NCBI GenBank assembly: GCA_963733085.1
Contig: CAVTBY010000002.1
Coordinates: forward strand, 372,001 to 436,000
DNA length: 64,000 nucleotides
From: Desertimonas sp963733085
Lineage (GTDB): Bacteria > Actinomycetota > Acidimicrobiia > Acidimicrobiales > Ilumatobacteraceae
Direction: 5' to 3'
Shown here: positions 1 to 8,413 of the stretch, piece by piece
Layout: every line of letters begins with the position of its first letter
Position numbering within the stretch: position 1 is the first letter of the stretch
Notes under the pieces: model-generated
Database searches by the model: none
Told to the model about the DNA's origin: nothing
What the model saw: the letters and a program-made list of their open reading frames with translations, nothing else
Translations under genes and position numbers: made by a program

Positions 1-854
1 GGCACGGTGTGACGAGTGCGCTCGTCCTCACCGCGGTGACGTTCGCAGCCGGGGCCGCGCTGTTCGTCGCCCGCCGCCCGGTCGCCAGCGTGCTCGCCAA
101 GGGCGCCTCGATCCCCAACGGGACGGAGGTCTACCTCGCCCTGCTCCAAGGGCTCAACCGGGTGGCCAACCGGGTGACGGCCATCGTCCAGAACGGCACG
201 CTGGCGATCTACGCCGGCGTCGTGCTCGCGACCGCTGCCGTACTCCCGGGCGTTGCCCTCGTACGTGGCGTCGACTGGCCGCAGTGGCCGGCAATCGTCG
301 GGCGGCCGGCACAGATTCCGATCGCCATCGTGCTCGTCGGTGGCGCACTGTTAGCAGCGACAGCGCGCCGCCGGTTCACCGCCGTCCTCTACCTGTCCAC
401 CGTCGGTTACGCGATGGCCGCTCTGTTCGTCATCCAGGGTGCCCCCGACCTCGCCCTGACCCAGGCCGCCATCGAGACGCTGTCGACGGTGCTGTTCGTG
501 CTCGTGCTGCGCAAGCTGCCCGATCGCTTCGAGCGCCGGTCCACGGTGCGCACTCGCGGCGTCCGCATCGGCATTGCGGTCGGTGTCGCCGCGATGGTGT
601 TCGCCTTCGACATCGTCGCTCGCCAGGCTCGCCGAGCAACCCCGGTCTCCACCGAGATGGTCGACCGGGCGTTGTCCGAAGCCGAGGGACGCAACGTGGT
701 CAATGTCATCCTCGTCGACTTCCGCGGTCTCGACACGCTCGGCGAGATCACCGTGCTGACCGCCGCCTCGATCGGTGCCGTGGCGCTCGCCCGCGCCGGG
801 CGCCGTCCGCGCCGTGCGCCGGCCGTCCCCGAAGTTGTGGAGGGTGGCCGATGA
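1..854 (+). CDS. mrpA: Na+/H+ antiporter subunit MrpA, C-terminal part (cut by window edge)
   Basis: C-terminal portion of the large Mrp (MnhA) antiporter subunit; the frame is open to the window edge, so the start lies outside. It is a hydrophobic multi-helix membrane protein. The segment VDFRGLDTLGEIT near residue 240 is a hallmark of the MrpA C-terminus (the MbhD/MbhE-like part). In the Mrp complex MrpA works with MrpD to exchange cytoplasmic Na+ for external H+. The stop codon overlaps the ATG of mrpB in an ATGA arrangement, so the two are translationally coupled. The assignment is firm from the motif and from the following B-to-G gene order. Confidence 0.93.
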   Translation, partial: HGVTSALVLTAVTFAAGAALFVARRPVASVLAKGASIPNGTEVYLALLQGLNRVANRVTAIVQNGTLAIYAGVVLATAAVLPGVALVRGVDWPQWPAIVGRPAQIPIAIVLVGGALLAATARRRFTAVLYLSTVGYAMAALFVIQGAPDLALTQAAIETLSTVLFVLVLRKLPDRFERRSTVRTRGVRIGIAVGVAAMVFAFDIVARQARRATPVSTEMVDRALSEAEGRNVVNVILVDFRGLDTLGEITVLTAASIGAVALARAGRRPRRAPAVPEVVEGGR

Positions 855-1309
855 GGCGGCCACGCCGCCCGCCGGCGGGGACGACGATCGACCTCATCGG
901 GCCCTCGGTGCCAGTGATCTTCCTCGCCGTGTTGCTGGCGTCGGTGTACCTGCTCGTCGCCGGGCACAACCATCCGGGCGGCGGGTTCGTCGGCGGCCTC
1001 GTTGCCGGTGCGGGTGTGACGGTGCGCTACGTCACCGGCGGCATCGACGAGGTGCGCTCGCTCGCCCGCGTGCGGCCGTGGACGATCCTCGGTGCCGGCT
1101 TGTTGGTGGCCTCGGTGACGGCGACGCTGCCACTGCTGTTCGGTGACCCACCGCTCGACGCCGCCACCTGGGAGATCGACGTCCCGGTGTTCGGGCACCT
1201 CAAGCTGACGTCGGTGCTCGCCTTCGACATCGGCGTGTATCTCGTCGTCATCGGCGTGATCCTGATGGTCTTCGAGGCCTTCGGAGACGACTACGAGGGT
1301 GCTTCATGA
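851..1309 (+). CDS. mrpB: Na+/H+ antiporter subunit MrpB
   Basis: 152-residue membrane subunit of the Mrp antiporter, a normal length for MrpB. Residues about 35-48 carry the conserved GHNHPGGGFVGGL motif, and four hydrophobic segments follow. The start ATG overlaps the mrpA stop; an upstream extension in the same frame overlaps mrpA and is rejected. The next gene, mrpC, does not overlap but follows after a 79-base spacer, unusual for this operon, which is otherwise tightly packed. Confidence 0.92.
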   Translation: MRRPRRPPAGTTIDLIGPSVPVIFLAVLLASVYLLVAGHNHPGGGFVGGLVAGAGVTVRYVTGGIDEVRSLARVRPWTILGAGLLVASVTATLPLLFGDPPLDAATWEIDVPVFGHLKLTSVLAFDIGVYLVVIGVILMVFEAFGDDYEGAS

Positions 1310-1388
1310 AGGCCTTCCTCCGGTGCGAGCGACCGAGCGCCAGCGAGGGAGCGGCCAGAGCGGCCTGCGTGGCCGGGGAACGCAATTG

Positions 1389-1815
1389 ATGAGTGTCCTC
1401 TTGGCGTTCGCCGCCGCGGTGTTGTTCGGGGTCGGCACCTATCTCGTGCTGCAGCGCAAGCTGAGCCGGATCATCATCGGTCTCGGCCTGCTCACCCACG
1501 GCGCCAACGTGTTGTTGCTGACGTCGGGCCAGGCGGGGGACGAGCCGTTGATCGGTGTCGGCGACGCCGGCGACTTCGCCGACCCGCTTCCGCACGCGTT
1601 GGCGCTGACGGCGATCGTCATCACCTTCGGCGTGTCGGCGCTGCTGTTGGCCATGGCCTTCCGCAGCTGGATCCTGCCGCGGCGACGACGAGGTGGAGAA
1701 CGACGTCGCCGACACGCTGGTAGCCCGGGGCGGCGTCGAGTCGAAGGAAGTCGCCGACGAGGAGCGCGCCGAGCAGGAGACGGGGCGCGACGACGATGCG
1801 GAGCTGATCCAGTGA
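1389..1815 (+). CDS. mrpC: Na+/H+ antiporter subunit MrpC (frameshifted near the 3' end)
   Basis: NuoK-like small membrane subunit starting MSVLLAFAAAVLFGVGTYL at 1389, with three hydrophobic helices and the conserved core LIIGLGLLTHGANVLLL-like segment. After the helix ending RSWIL (about 1675) the frame breaks: a one-base shift restores an acidic tail (GDDEVENDVADTLV...) that ends at the TGA at 1813-1815. Without the repair the frame runs to 1922 as an arginine-rich tail that makes no sense for the family. I read the break as one extra base, probably in GCCGCGGC near 1680. MrpC pairs with MrpD in the membrane complex. Confidence 0.88.
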
Positions 1816-1918
1816 GCGAGCGAGTCTTCGAGCGAGTGAACCAGAATTACGGCGCCTTTAGCTCAGTGGTGCACCGCCCGTCATCCCAGGCGATGGACCA
1901 CGGGGACATGGTGCACCA
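1816..1918. other. mrpC-mrpD spacer with inverted repeat and tRNA-like 5' fragment
   Basis: This 103-base gap sits where Mrp operons normally overlap or nearly touch. It contains GGCGCCTTTAGCTCAGTGGT (1851-1870), which resembles the acceptor and D-arm start of a tRNA, but no anticodon or T arm follows. Two copies of the self-complementary GGTGCACC (1868-1875 and 1910-1917) flank a 34-base interval directly before the mrpD ATG and could form a hairpin. No convincing ribosome binding site is seen. Confidence 0.4.
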
Positions 1919-3410
1919 ATGAGCGAACTCGTCGCCCTTCCCGTGCTGATCCCGCTCATCGGGGCCTCTCTGTGCATCCTCCTCGGGCGATCCCGAGCCG
2001 CCCAGCGCGTCGTCTCGTTGAGCGCCCTGACGGCGACGACCGTGCTGTCAATCGTGCTTCTCGTCGAGGCCGACCGCGATGGTCCACTGGTCGTCCAGAG
2101 CGGCGGTTGGCCAGCGCCGATCGGAATCACCCTGGTCGTCGATCGCCTGTCGGGGATCATGCTGACCGTCGGCTCGCTGATGCTCCTCGCCGTGCTCGTC
2201 TTCGCGATCGGCCAGCCGGGCGCCGAACGCAACCACGTCGGCTTCCAATCCACCTATCTCATCCTCGCCGCCGGCGTGGCGGGCTCGTTCATCGTCGGCG
2301 ACCTGTTCACCCTGTTCGTCTCCTTCGAGATGATGCTCACCGCCAGCTACGTGCTGCTCACCCTCGGCGGTGGACGCGAGCAGGTGCGCGCCGGCATGAC
2401 CTACGTCGTCATCAGCCTGCTGGCGTCGACGTTGTTCATCACCGCCCTTGCCTTCCTCTATGCCGCGACGGGCACCGTCAACATGGCCGACCTGGCGGTC
2501 AAGACTCGACGCCCTCCCGGCCGGCCTCGGTCAGGCGTTCGCTGTCCTACTCGTCGTCGTCTTCGGCATCAAGGCCGGGCTGTTCCCGCTGTTCTCGTGG
2601 CTTCCCGACAGCTATCCCGTGGCACCGTCGGCGGTCACCGCGGTGTTCGCCGGCCTGCTGACCAAGGTCGGGGTGTACGCGCTGATCCGCACGCAGACAC
2701 TTCTGTTCGGCCCGGACGAACGTCCAGCAACGCTGCTGCTCGTGCTCGCCGGCTCGACGATGGTGATCGGGATCCTCGGGGCCCTCGCCCAAGACGACGT
2801 CAAGCGCATCCTGTCGTTCAACATCGTCAGCCACATCGGGTACATGGTGATGGGGCTGGCGTTGTTCTCCGTAGCCGGGATCGCCGCCGCCGTCTTCTAC
2901 ACGGTGCACCACATCGTGGCGAAGACGACACTGTTCCTCACCGGGGGGCTCATCGAGCACGCCGGAGGTTCGTCGCAGCTCAGTCGCCTCGGCAACCTGG
3001 CTCGGTCGACCCCATTCGTGGCGGTGCTGTTCCTCGTGCCGGCGCTGACCCTCGCCGGGGTTCCTCCGTTCTCCGGATTCGTGCCCAAGCTCGGGCTCAT
3101 CGAGGCGGGGTTCGACCAGGGTGAGAACGTGATCGTCGTCGTCAGTCTCGTGGTCAGCCTGCTCACGTTGTTGTCGATGATGAAGATCTGGCTGGGCGCC
3201 TTCTGGGGCGAGGTGACCGAGCAACCACAAGGGGTCGTCCACCGTGTCGGCGTGCTCGGTGGGCCGCCGCTGATGGTCGCCCCGACGGCGCTTCTCGCCG
3301 CCGTCTCGGTCGCCATCGCTGTCGCCGCCGGGCCGCTGTACCGGCTGTGCGAACGGGCCGCCACAGAGCTGCTCGACCGCGCCGGCTACGTCCAGGCGGT
3401 GCTCGGATGA
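1919..3410 (+). CDS. mrpD: Na+/H+ antiporter subunit MrpD (one frameshift near 2505)
   Basis: NuoL/M/N-like proton-translocating subunit of about 496 residues once repaired. The first half (1919 to about 2505) begins MSELVALPVLIPLIGASL and includes the conserved FVSFEMMLTASYVLLTL segment. The second half continues one frame later with LDALPAGLGQ, the KAGLFPLFSWLPDSYPVAPS segment and the lysine/histidine region AQDDVKRILSFNIVSHIGYM typical of complex-I-type antiporters. The shift equals one extra base, perhaps the A in AAGACTC around 2503. MrpD and MrpA carry the ion path. The last codons (GYVQAVLG) are duplicated just downstream. Confidence 0.92.
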
Positions 3411-3455
3411 GGCGTCACCGTTTTGGCTACGTCCAAGCGGTGCTCGGATGAGGCG
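3384..3455 (+). repeat. 31-bp duplication spanning the mrpD end and mrpE start
   Basis: Copy 1 is 3384-3414 and copy 2 is 3425-3455; 30 of 31 bases match and the period is 41. Each copy holds the last codons of mrpD, its stop and the ATGAGGCG start of mrpE. Copy 1 therefore leaves a fossil open frame, MRRHRFGYVQAVLG, which begins at 3408 and ends at the second copy's stop, while copy 2 provides the functional mrpE start. Confidence 0.9.
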
Positions 3456-3969
3456 CCACTTTCCATACGCCCTCGGTCTCGCCGTCGCCTGGGTGATGTT
3501 GTGGGACGAGATCACGCTGGCGAACTTCCTCGGTGGCCTCGTCGTCGCCTCCCTCCTGCTCGTCGTCTTCCCGCTGCCGCCCGTCCCCGTCAACCGGCGA
3601 CTGGTCGTGCGCCCGTTGGCGCTGTGCCGCCTCGCCGGTGCCGTGCTCAGCGAGCTGCTCGTCTCCAACGTCTACATGACCCACGAGATCGTCACGCCTG
3701 CCCGCCGCCTCGTGTCCGGGGTCGTGCGTTGCCCGATGCGCACCGACTCACCGAAGATCCTCAGCACCGTCGCCAACATCCTCGCCCTGGCGCCGGGGAC
3801 GATGGCCGTCGACGCCACCAACGGTCCTCCGGTGTTGTTCGTCCACGTCCTCGCCCACGGCGATGTCGGTGACCTGCGCCGCAAGGTGTCCCGGATGGAA
3901 CGGCTCGTGGTCGAGGCCATCGGCTCGATCGAGGACCGTCAGGCCGTCGCCGCAGGAGTTGACCGTTGA
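3448..3969 (+). CDS. mrpE: Na+/H+ antiporter subunit MrpE
   Basis: 173-residue MrpE/MnhE subunit. It starts MRRHFPYALGLAVAWVML at the ATG in the second copy of the local duplication; two N-terminal hydrophobic helices precede a cytoplasmic domain with the family motifs NVYMTHEIVTPARRLVSGVVR and TVANILALAPGTM-like segment (residues about 72-120). The stop TGA overlaps the proposed TTG start of mrpF (TTGATC). Its role is in assembly and stability of the Mrp complex; the sequence itself shows membership of the family rather than a reaction. Confidence 0.92.
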   Translation: MRRHFPYALGLAVAWVMLWDEITLANFLGGLVVASLLLVVFPLPPVPVNRRLVVRPLALCRLAGAVLSELLVSNVYMTHEIVTPARRLVSGVVRCPMRTDSPKILSTVANILALAPGTMAVDATNGPPVLFVHVLAHGDVGDLRRKVSRMERLVVEAIGSIEDRQAVAAGVDR

Positions 3970-4218
3970 TCGTCGCCGTGCTCGTCGTGCTCGGCGTTGG
4001 CGGCCGCCCTGTTCGCCATTCGTCTCGTCGTCGGTCCGACCCTGGCTGATCGGGTCGTCGCCCTCAATGGCATGCTCATCGTCGGGATGGTGCTGCTCGC
4101 CGAGCTCGCCGTGGAGACTGGCCGGGGCACATTCCTTCCGGTCCTCGTGCTGCTCTCCGTCGTCGGCTTCCTCGGCACGGCGATGGTCGCCCGCTTCCTC
4201 GAGGGGAGGGGCCGGTGA
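3966..4218 (+). CDS. mrpF: Na+/H+ antiporter subunit MrpF (frameshift near 3998)
   Basis: Small three-helix subunit. The TTG at 3966, overlapping the mrpE stop, gives LIVAVLVVLGV, and a one-base shift at GGCGTTGGCG (about 3997-3999) joins it to AAALFAIRLVVGPTLADRVV, the classic MrpF signature. This gives about 84 residues, the usual size. An internal TTG at 3997 would give a 73-residue product without the first helix. The extra T is most likely an error. The 3' end overlaps mrpG (GTGA). Confidence 0.85.
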
Positions 4219-4553
4219 CGCGCCAGTTCATTGGGGAGATCGCGTTGTTCGGCGGCGCCATGTTGATCCTCCTCGCCGCGGTCGGCGTCGTGCGCTTCCC
4301 CGACGCCCTGACGCGCATGCACGCCTTGTCGAAGGCCTCGACGCTCGGCGTCTCGATCGCCCTGATCGGGGCCGCCGTGGCGCGCACCGACATCAACGAC
4401 ATCACGTCGCTGCTGTTCGCCACGGTGCTCCAGGCCGCCACCAACCCGGTGTCGTCGACGTTGTTGATGCAGGCGACGTACTACGCCGAGGGCATCGCCA
4501 ACCGCGTCGACACCGTCGATGAACTCGCCGAGGCGGTCGGCGCCGACGGTTGA
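4215..4553 (+). CDS. mrpG: Na+/H+ antiporter subunit MrpG
   Basis: 112-residue subunit with GTG start inside the mrpF stop (GTGACG). The family pattern is clear: a first helix (LFGGAMLILLAAVGVVRF), the PDALTRMHALSKASTLG motif at about residues 30-46, and a second helix pair. It is the last gene of the Mrp operon; only 9 bases separate it from the convergent cobA end. The operon as a whole predicts Na+ extrusion and pH homeostasis, which suits a marine or alkaline-tolerant lifestyle (inference). Confidence 0.93.
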   Translation: MTRQFIGEIALFGGAMLILLAAVGVVRFPDALTRMHALSKASTLGVSIALIGAAVARTDINDITSLLFATVLQAATNPVSSTLLMQATYYAEGIANRVDTVDELAEAVGADG

Positions 4554-4562
4554 ACGTCCAGA

Positions 4563-5318
4563 TTATTGGTGAGCTGACGATGCAGTTTTCTGCTCGCTGG
4601 GCTCACCAATCCTGCGGCCGAGCAACTCGAAGGCGGCGACGGCGCCGATGACGATCACGGCCGGCGACTCGAGGTGGGATACGCCGAGCTCGTCGAGGCG
4701 GCAGCGCAGCACGACCTGATCGGCGGTTGTCGCCGAGCGCACGGCAGCGACGGGCGTGTCGGCGGCGAGCCCGCCGGCGATCAGCTCGCCGGCGATGTGA
4801 CCGCGCTGGGTCACTCCCATCAACACGACGATCGTGCCGCCGACGCCGGCGAGCGAGCGCCAGTCGACGTCGGGCTCGCCGCTGCGGCGATGCCCGGTGA
4901 CGACCGTGACGGCCGCCGAGACCCCGCGATGGGTCACCGGGACTCCGGCCGCAGCGGGCGCGGCGAACGCCGACGTCACGCCGGGGACGACTTCGAACGA
5001 CACGCCGGCATCGAGCAGTGCCTGCGCCTCCTCGCCGCCGCGACCGAACACGAACGGATCGCCGCCCTTCAGCCGCACGACCGTCCGGTCACCCTCGGCG
5101 AGGGTGACGAGGAGCGTGCTGATCAGCTCCTGGGGCACACCCCGACCAGGACGCTTGCCGACGTCGATCAGCTCGGCTGCCGGGTTGACGATGGCCAGCA
5201 CGCCGTCGCCGACGAGGGCGTCGTGGACGACCACGTCGGCCTCGGCGAGCAGCCGGGCGGCGCGCACCGTCAGCAGTTCCGGGTCGCCGGGACCTGCGCC
5301 GACCAGATGAACGCTCAA
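4563..5318 (-). CDS. cobA: uroporphyrinogen-III C-methyltransferase (stand-alone SUMT)
   Basis: 251-residue SAM-dependent tetrapyrrole methylase that makes precorrin-2 from uroporphyrinogen III for siroheme (and cobalamin). Visible motifs are VGAGPGDPELLTVRA at the N-terminus (SAM-binding loop) and RLKGGDPFVFGRGGEE at about residues 82-97. The length fits stand-alone SUMT rather than the CysG fusion. The TTG start at 5318 overlaps the repaired stop of the sulfite reductase (TTGA), so it is the third gene of a cysH-sir-cobA operon. Its product feeds the divergent met8-type gene and supplies siroheme to the sulfite reductase beside it. Confidence 0.93.
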   Translation of the reverse strand: MSVHLVGAGPGDPELLTVRAARLLAEADVVVHDALVGDGVLAIVNPAAELIDVGKRPGRGVPQELISTLLVTLAEGDRTVVRLKGGDPFVFGRGGEEAQALLDAGVSFEVVPGVTSAFAAPAAAGVPVTHRGVSAAVTVVTGHRRSGEPDVDWRSLAGVGGTIVVLMGVTQRGHIAGELIAGGLAADTPVAAVRSATTADQVVLRCRLDELGVSHLESPAVIVIGAVAAFELLGRRIGEPSEQKTASSAHQ

Positions 5319-7039
5319 GCGTCGTTCCCGGCTCGTGCCGCAGCGCCACGGCGGCGGACCACTGGTGCGGGCAGCCAGGTCTCGATCGTCGACTGGCCGA
5401 CGCCGTCCGCCCAGTCACCGAACGATGCCGTGCTCGGGGACCCTGGCGTACTCGGCGAACAGCGGGGCGACGACGTTGGCGATCTCGTCGAGCGGGACGT
5501 CGGCGCGCACGAGCGTGGCGAGGCGGTCGCCGGATGTCGCACCGCCGACGTAGACGTCGTAGGTCTTCTTCGTCCGCCCGACGATGCCGATCTCGGCGGT
5601 GTACGGGCGGGCGCAGCCGTTCGGGCAGCCGGTCATGTTGACGCGGATCGGGACGTCCTGGAGTCCGCCGTCGGACATCGCCTTCTCCAGCTCGTCGACC
5701 AGCGACGGCAGCACGCGCTCGGCCTCGCCGAGCGCCTGACCGCAGGTCGGCAAAGCCGGGCAGGCGATCGCCAGCCGGCGCAGGGCGGTGACGTCATTGG
5801 CGAGCGGCACGCCGTGGTTGCGGAGGCGCTGCTCGACCTCGGCGATCCGATTCGGGGCGATTCCGCACAGGAGGACGTCCTGGCGCGGCGTTACCCGGAT
5901 GTGCGTGACCGTGCCGTCACCGGCGAGCTCACGGAGCGCCGTGCGGATCAGCACGCCGTCGCGATCGGGACCTTTCCGGACGGGATCGGCAGCCCGATCA
6001 CGCCGTCACGCGTGCCGTGGTGCTCGTCGGCGGTCCACGGCAGCAGCGGCACGAGCTCGCCGAGCGGTTCGCCGAGGCGCGCCTCGACCTCGCTGCGGAA
6101 CCACTCGCCGCCACGCTCGTCGAGGAGATACTTGAGTCGCGCCCGTTGCCGGTCCTCGCGGTTGCCGAAGTCGCGCTGGACGGTGACGATCGCCTCGGCG
6201 ACGTCGACGACGCGCTCGGGCCGGATCCAGCCGAGCGGGGACGCCAGGCGGGGGTAGGTGTCGTCCGGACGGGCATGGCTCTGGCCGAGCCCGCCGCCGA
6301 CGAACACGTCGTAGCCGGTGACCTCACCGCTGTATCCGTCACTCAGCGTCGGCACGAGGCCGATGTCGTTGGCGAGCACGTCGACGCAGTTGTCGCCCGG
6401 CCAGGCGACGGCGATCTTGAACTTGCGCGGCAGGTAGACCGAGCCATAGACGGGCTCAGCTTCGTCCCCGCCGCCCACCGCGAATGCCGGCTCGGCGGTG
6501 ACCGCCTTGTCGCCGTCGACCCACAGCTCCCAGTACGCCGACGTGCGCGGGCGGAAGCGGCGCACCAGCTCGTCGACGAGCGGGCGCAACACGGCCTGGC
6601 GCTCGTCCGGCCAGGGGCACGCCATGATGTTGCGCACGACGTCGCCGCACGCCGCCAGCGTCGTGGCTCCGGCAGCGTTGATGCCGTTGACGAGCTCGCG
6701 CAGCGAGCCCTTGTGGACGAAGTGGAACTGCACGCCCTGGCGGGTCGTGAGACGCATCGTCCCGTCGGTGAGGTCGGCGAGGCGGTCGAGGGCGAGCCAC
6801 TGCTCGGCGGTCAACTCCCCGCCGGGGACGGCGGCGCGGACCATGCACGAATACGACAGCGGGAGCTTCTTCGACGCCCGCTCGCGGCGCACGTCGCGGT
6901 CGTCCTGCTGGTAGATGCCATGGAACTTGAGCACGACCTCGCTGCCCTCGGCGACGAACGCGTCGGAGTCGTCCGCCAGCTCGGCCGCGAGGTGCCCGCG
7001 GAGGTGGTCACTCGCCAGCTTGATGTCTTCCGTGCTCAC
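5315..7039 (-). CDS. ferredoxin-type sulfite reductase (two frameshifts)
   Basis: Siroheme and [4Fe-4S] enzyme that reduces sulfite to sulfide, about 570 residues after repair. The GTG start at 7039 overlaps the cysH stop. The half-domains of the NIR/SIR fold are visible (RQGVQFHFVHKG, NIMACPWPDER), and the cluster ligands are present as CPALPTC and TGCPNGC. Two breaks: near 5948, where one base appears missing (GKVP continues as DRDGVLIRTALREL), and near 5430, where one base appears extra. The second repair restores the C-terminal FGDWADGVGQ segment and a stop overlapping the cobA start, which is strong support. It is probably SirA-like; nitrite reductase is less likely given cysH next to it. 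Confidence 0.9.
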
Positions 7040-7705
7040 GCGTGCAGCCCGCACTCGATCTTGTCGGTGCCTGCCCACCGTCCCGCCCGGGCGTCCTCGC
7101 CGTCCGTCACCGGCCTCGTGCACGGCCAGCAGCCGATCGAGGCGTAACCCACGGCTGGCGAGCGGGTGCTCCGGGAGCAGCTCGATCTGGGAGTAGTGGG
7201 CGACGTCGTCGTCGCTCCACGTCGCCAACGGGTTGATCTTGGTGACGCCGCGGAAAGGGTCGAGGTGGACGATCGGAGCGTCGGCGCGGGTGGGGGAGTC
7301 GGCCCGACGCAGGCCGGTGACCCACGCCCGGCGGCCGGCGAGAGCCCGCTGCAGCGGCTCGACCTTGCGCGCCGCGCAGCACCCGTCGGTGTCGTGCTGC
7401 CACTGGTCCGCTTCGACGCCGGCGAGGGGATGGACGATGCGCAGGTTGAGCCCATAGGCGGCCCGCAGCCGGTCGGCGTACCACGTCGTCTCGGCGAACA
7501 GGTAACCGGTGTCGAGGAGGACGATCTCGGCGTCGGGGATCGCTCGGCTGACGAGGTGGACGAGTACGGCGTCGCCGAAGCTGGCCGTGACGAGAAGGTC
7601 GTCACCGAACGTGGCGCCGGCCCAGCGCAGGATGTCGATCGGGTGGGCGTCTTCGAACGAGTCGGAGACTCGATCGAGGCTGGCGAGGTCCAGCTCCGTG
7701 CTCAC
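7036..7705 (-). CDS. cysH: APS/PAPS reductase CysH, Fe-S type (one frameshift)
   Basis: Reduces activated sulfate (APS or PAPS) to sulfite for the neighbouring sulfite reductase. It starts at a GTG (VSTELDLASLD) and has the ATP-pyrophosphatase-like fold (VTASFGDAVLVHL, LDTGYLF). The four cysteines of the [4Fe-4S] reductase are recovered only after a one-base repair near 7155: GCCAARK upstream, then IGCWPCTRP, and the C-terminal KIECGLHA. The CC plus CxxC pattern points to an APS-reducing, iron-sulfur enzyme rather than an E. coli-like PAPS reductase (family knowledge). Unrepaired, the frame reads straight into the sulfite reductase and mimics a fusion. Confidence 0.9.
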
Positions 7706-7765
7706 GGGCCCAGTCTGGCACAAAATCCGACTAATCCGATCAAGAATCTCGAATTTCCTGTCGGG

Positions 7766-7771
7766 TACCGT
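7766..7771 (+). promoter_or_regulatory. candidate -10 box TACCGT for met8-type gene
   Basis: TACCGT lies 8 bases before the GTG at 7780 inside the short, AT-richer divergent cysH/met8 gap (7706-7779). It fits the leaderless pattern seen at many starts here. The gap also holds CCGAC...GTCGG arms (7728-7732 and 7760-7764), which could be an operator. Confidence 0.4.
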
Positions 7772-7779
7772 CGTGAGCC

Positions 7780-8373
7780 GTGGCCGCACGGTTCGCCTAC
7801 CCGATCACCCTCGACGTCCACGGCGTCGTCGCCCTCGTCGTCGGCGCCGGTCCGGTGGCCGCGCGCAAGGTCGCCGGGCTCGCCGAGGCCGGGGCGGTCG
7901 TGCGTGTCGTCGCCCCGGACGTCTCGCCGGAGATGACGAAGGCGGTCGACGCCGGCCAGGTCGAGACGCTCGCCCGCCGCCCGTTCCGGCCGAGCGATCT
8001 CGACGGCGTGCGACTCGTCGTCACGGCCACCGGGACCGACGTCGATCACGAGGTCGCCACAGCAGCGACCGCCGCCGGCATCTGGGTCAACGCCGCCGAC
8101 CGGCCCGGAGATTGTTCGTTCATCCTGCCGGCCGTCGCCCGCAGCGGACCGGTGAGCATCGCCGTGAGCACCGACGGCGCCAGTCCGGCGCTCGCCCAAC
8201 GGCTCCGCGACGAGGCCGGTGCCCTGCTGACCGACGACGTCGCCGCCCTGGCCGATCGCCTCGCCGCCCAGCGTGACGCGATCAAGCAGCAGGGCGGATC
8301 GACCGAACAACACGATTGGAGCGGGGAGATCGACGCGGTTCTCGGCCCCCCGACGTCGCCGAACATTGGCTAA
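7780..8373 (+). CDS. precorrin-2 dehydrogenase / sirohydrochlorin ferrochelatase (Met8-like)
   Basis: 197-residue NAD-dependent enzyme of the Met8/CysG N-terminal family, oxidising precorrin-2 to sirohydrochlorin and possibly inserting iron to make siroheme. The Rossmann motif is clear (VVGAGPVAARKVAGL, residues about 20-34), followed by NAADRPGDCSFILPA and the SIAVSTDGASPALAQRLR segment typical of the family. It is divergent from cysH-sir-cobA across 74 bases and completes the siroheme branch started by CobA. The GTG start has a TACCGT box 8 bases upstream. Confidence 0.92.
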   Translation: MAARFAYPITLDVHGVVALVVGAGPVAARKVAGLAEAGAVVRVVAPDVSPEMTKAVDAGQVETLARRPFRPSDLDGVRLVVTATGTDVDHEVATAATAAGIWVNAADRPGDCSFILPAVARSGPVSIAVSTDGASPALAQRLRDEAGALLTDDVAALADRLAAQRDAIKQQGGSTEQHDWSGEIDAVLGPPTSPNIG

Positions 8374-8413
8374 CGTCGGCGCTGGACGTCAGCACCGCGA
8401 CAAGGGGGATGTG

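Noticed and set aside
1851..1925. A complete tRNA gene between mrpC and mrpD
   Set aside because: Only the acceptor/D-arm-like beginning is present; no anticodon stem, T arm or matching 3' acceptor strand can be drawn.
7036..7789. A CysH-sulfite reductase fusion protein
   Set aside because: The fusion appears only because one extra base near 7155 bypasses the cysH stop. The repaired frame restores CWPC, ECGLH and a stop overlapping the sulfite reductase start.
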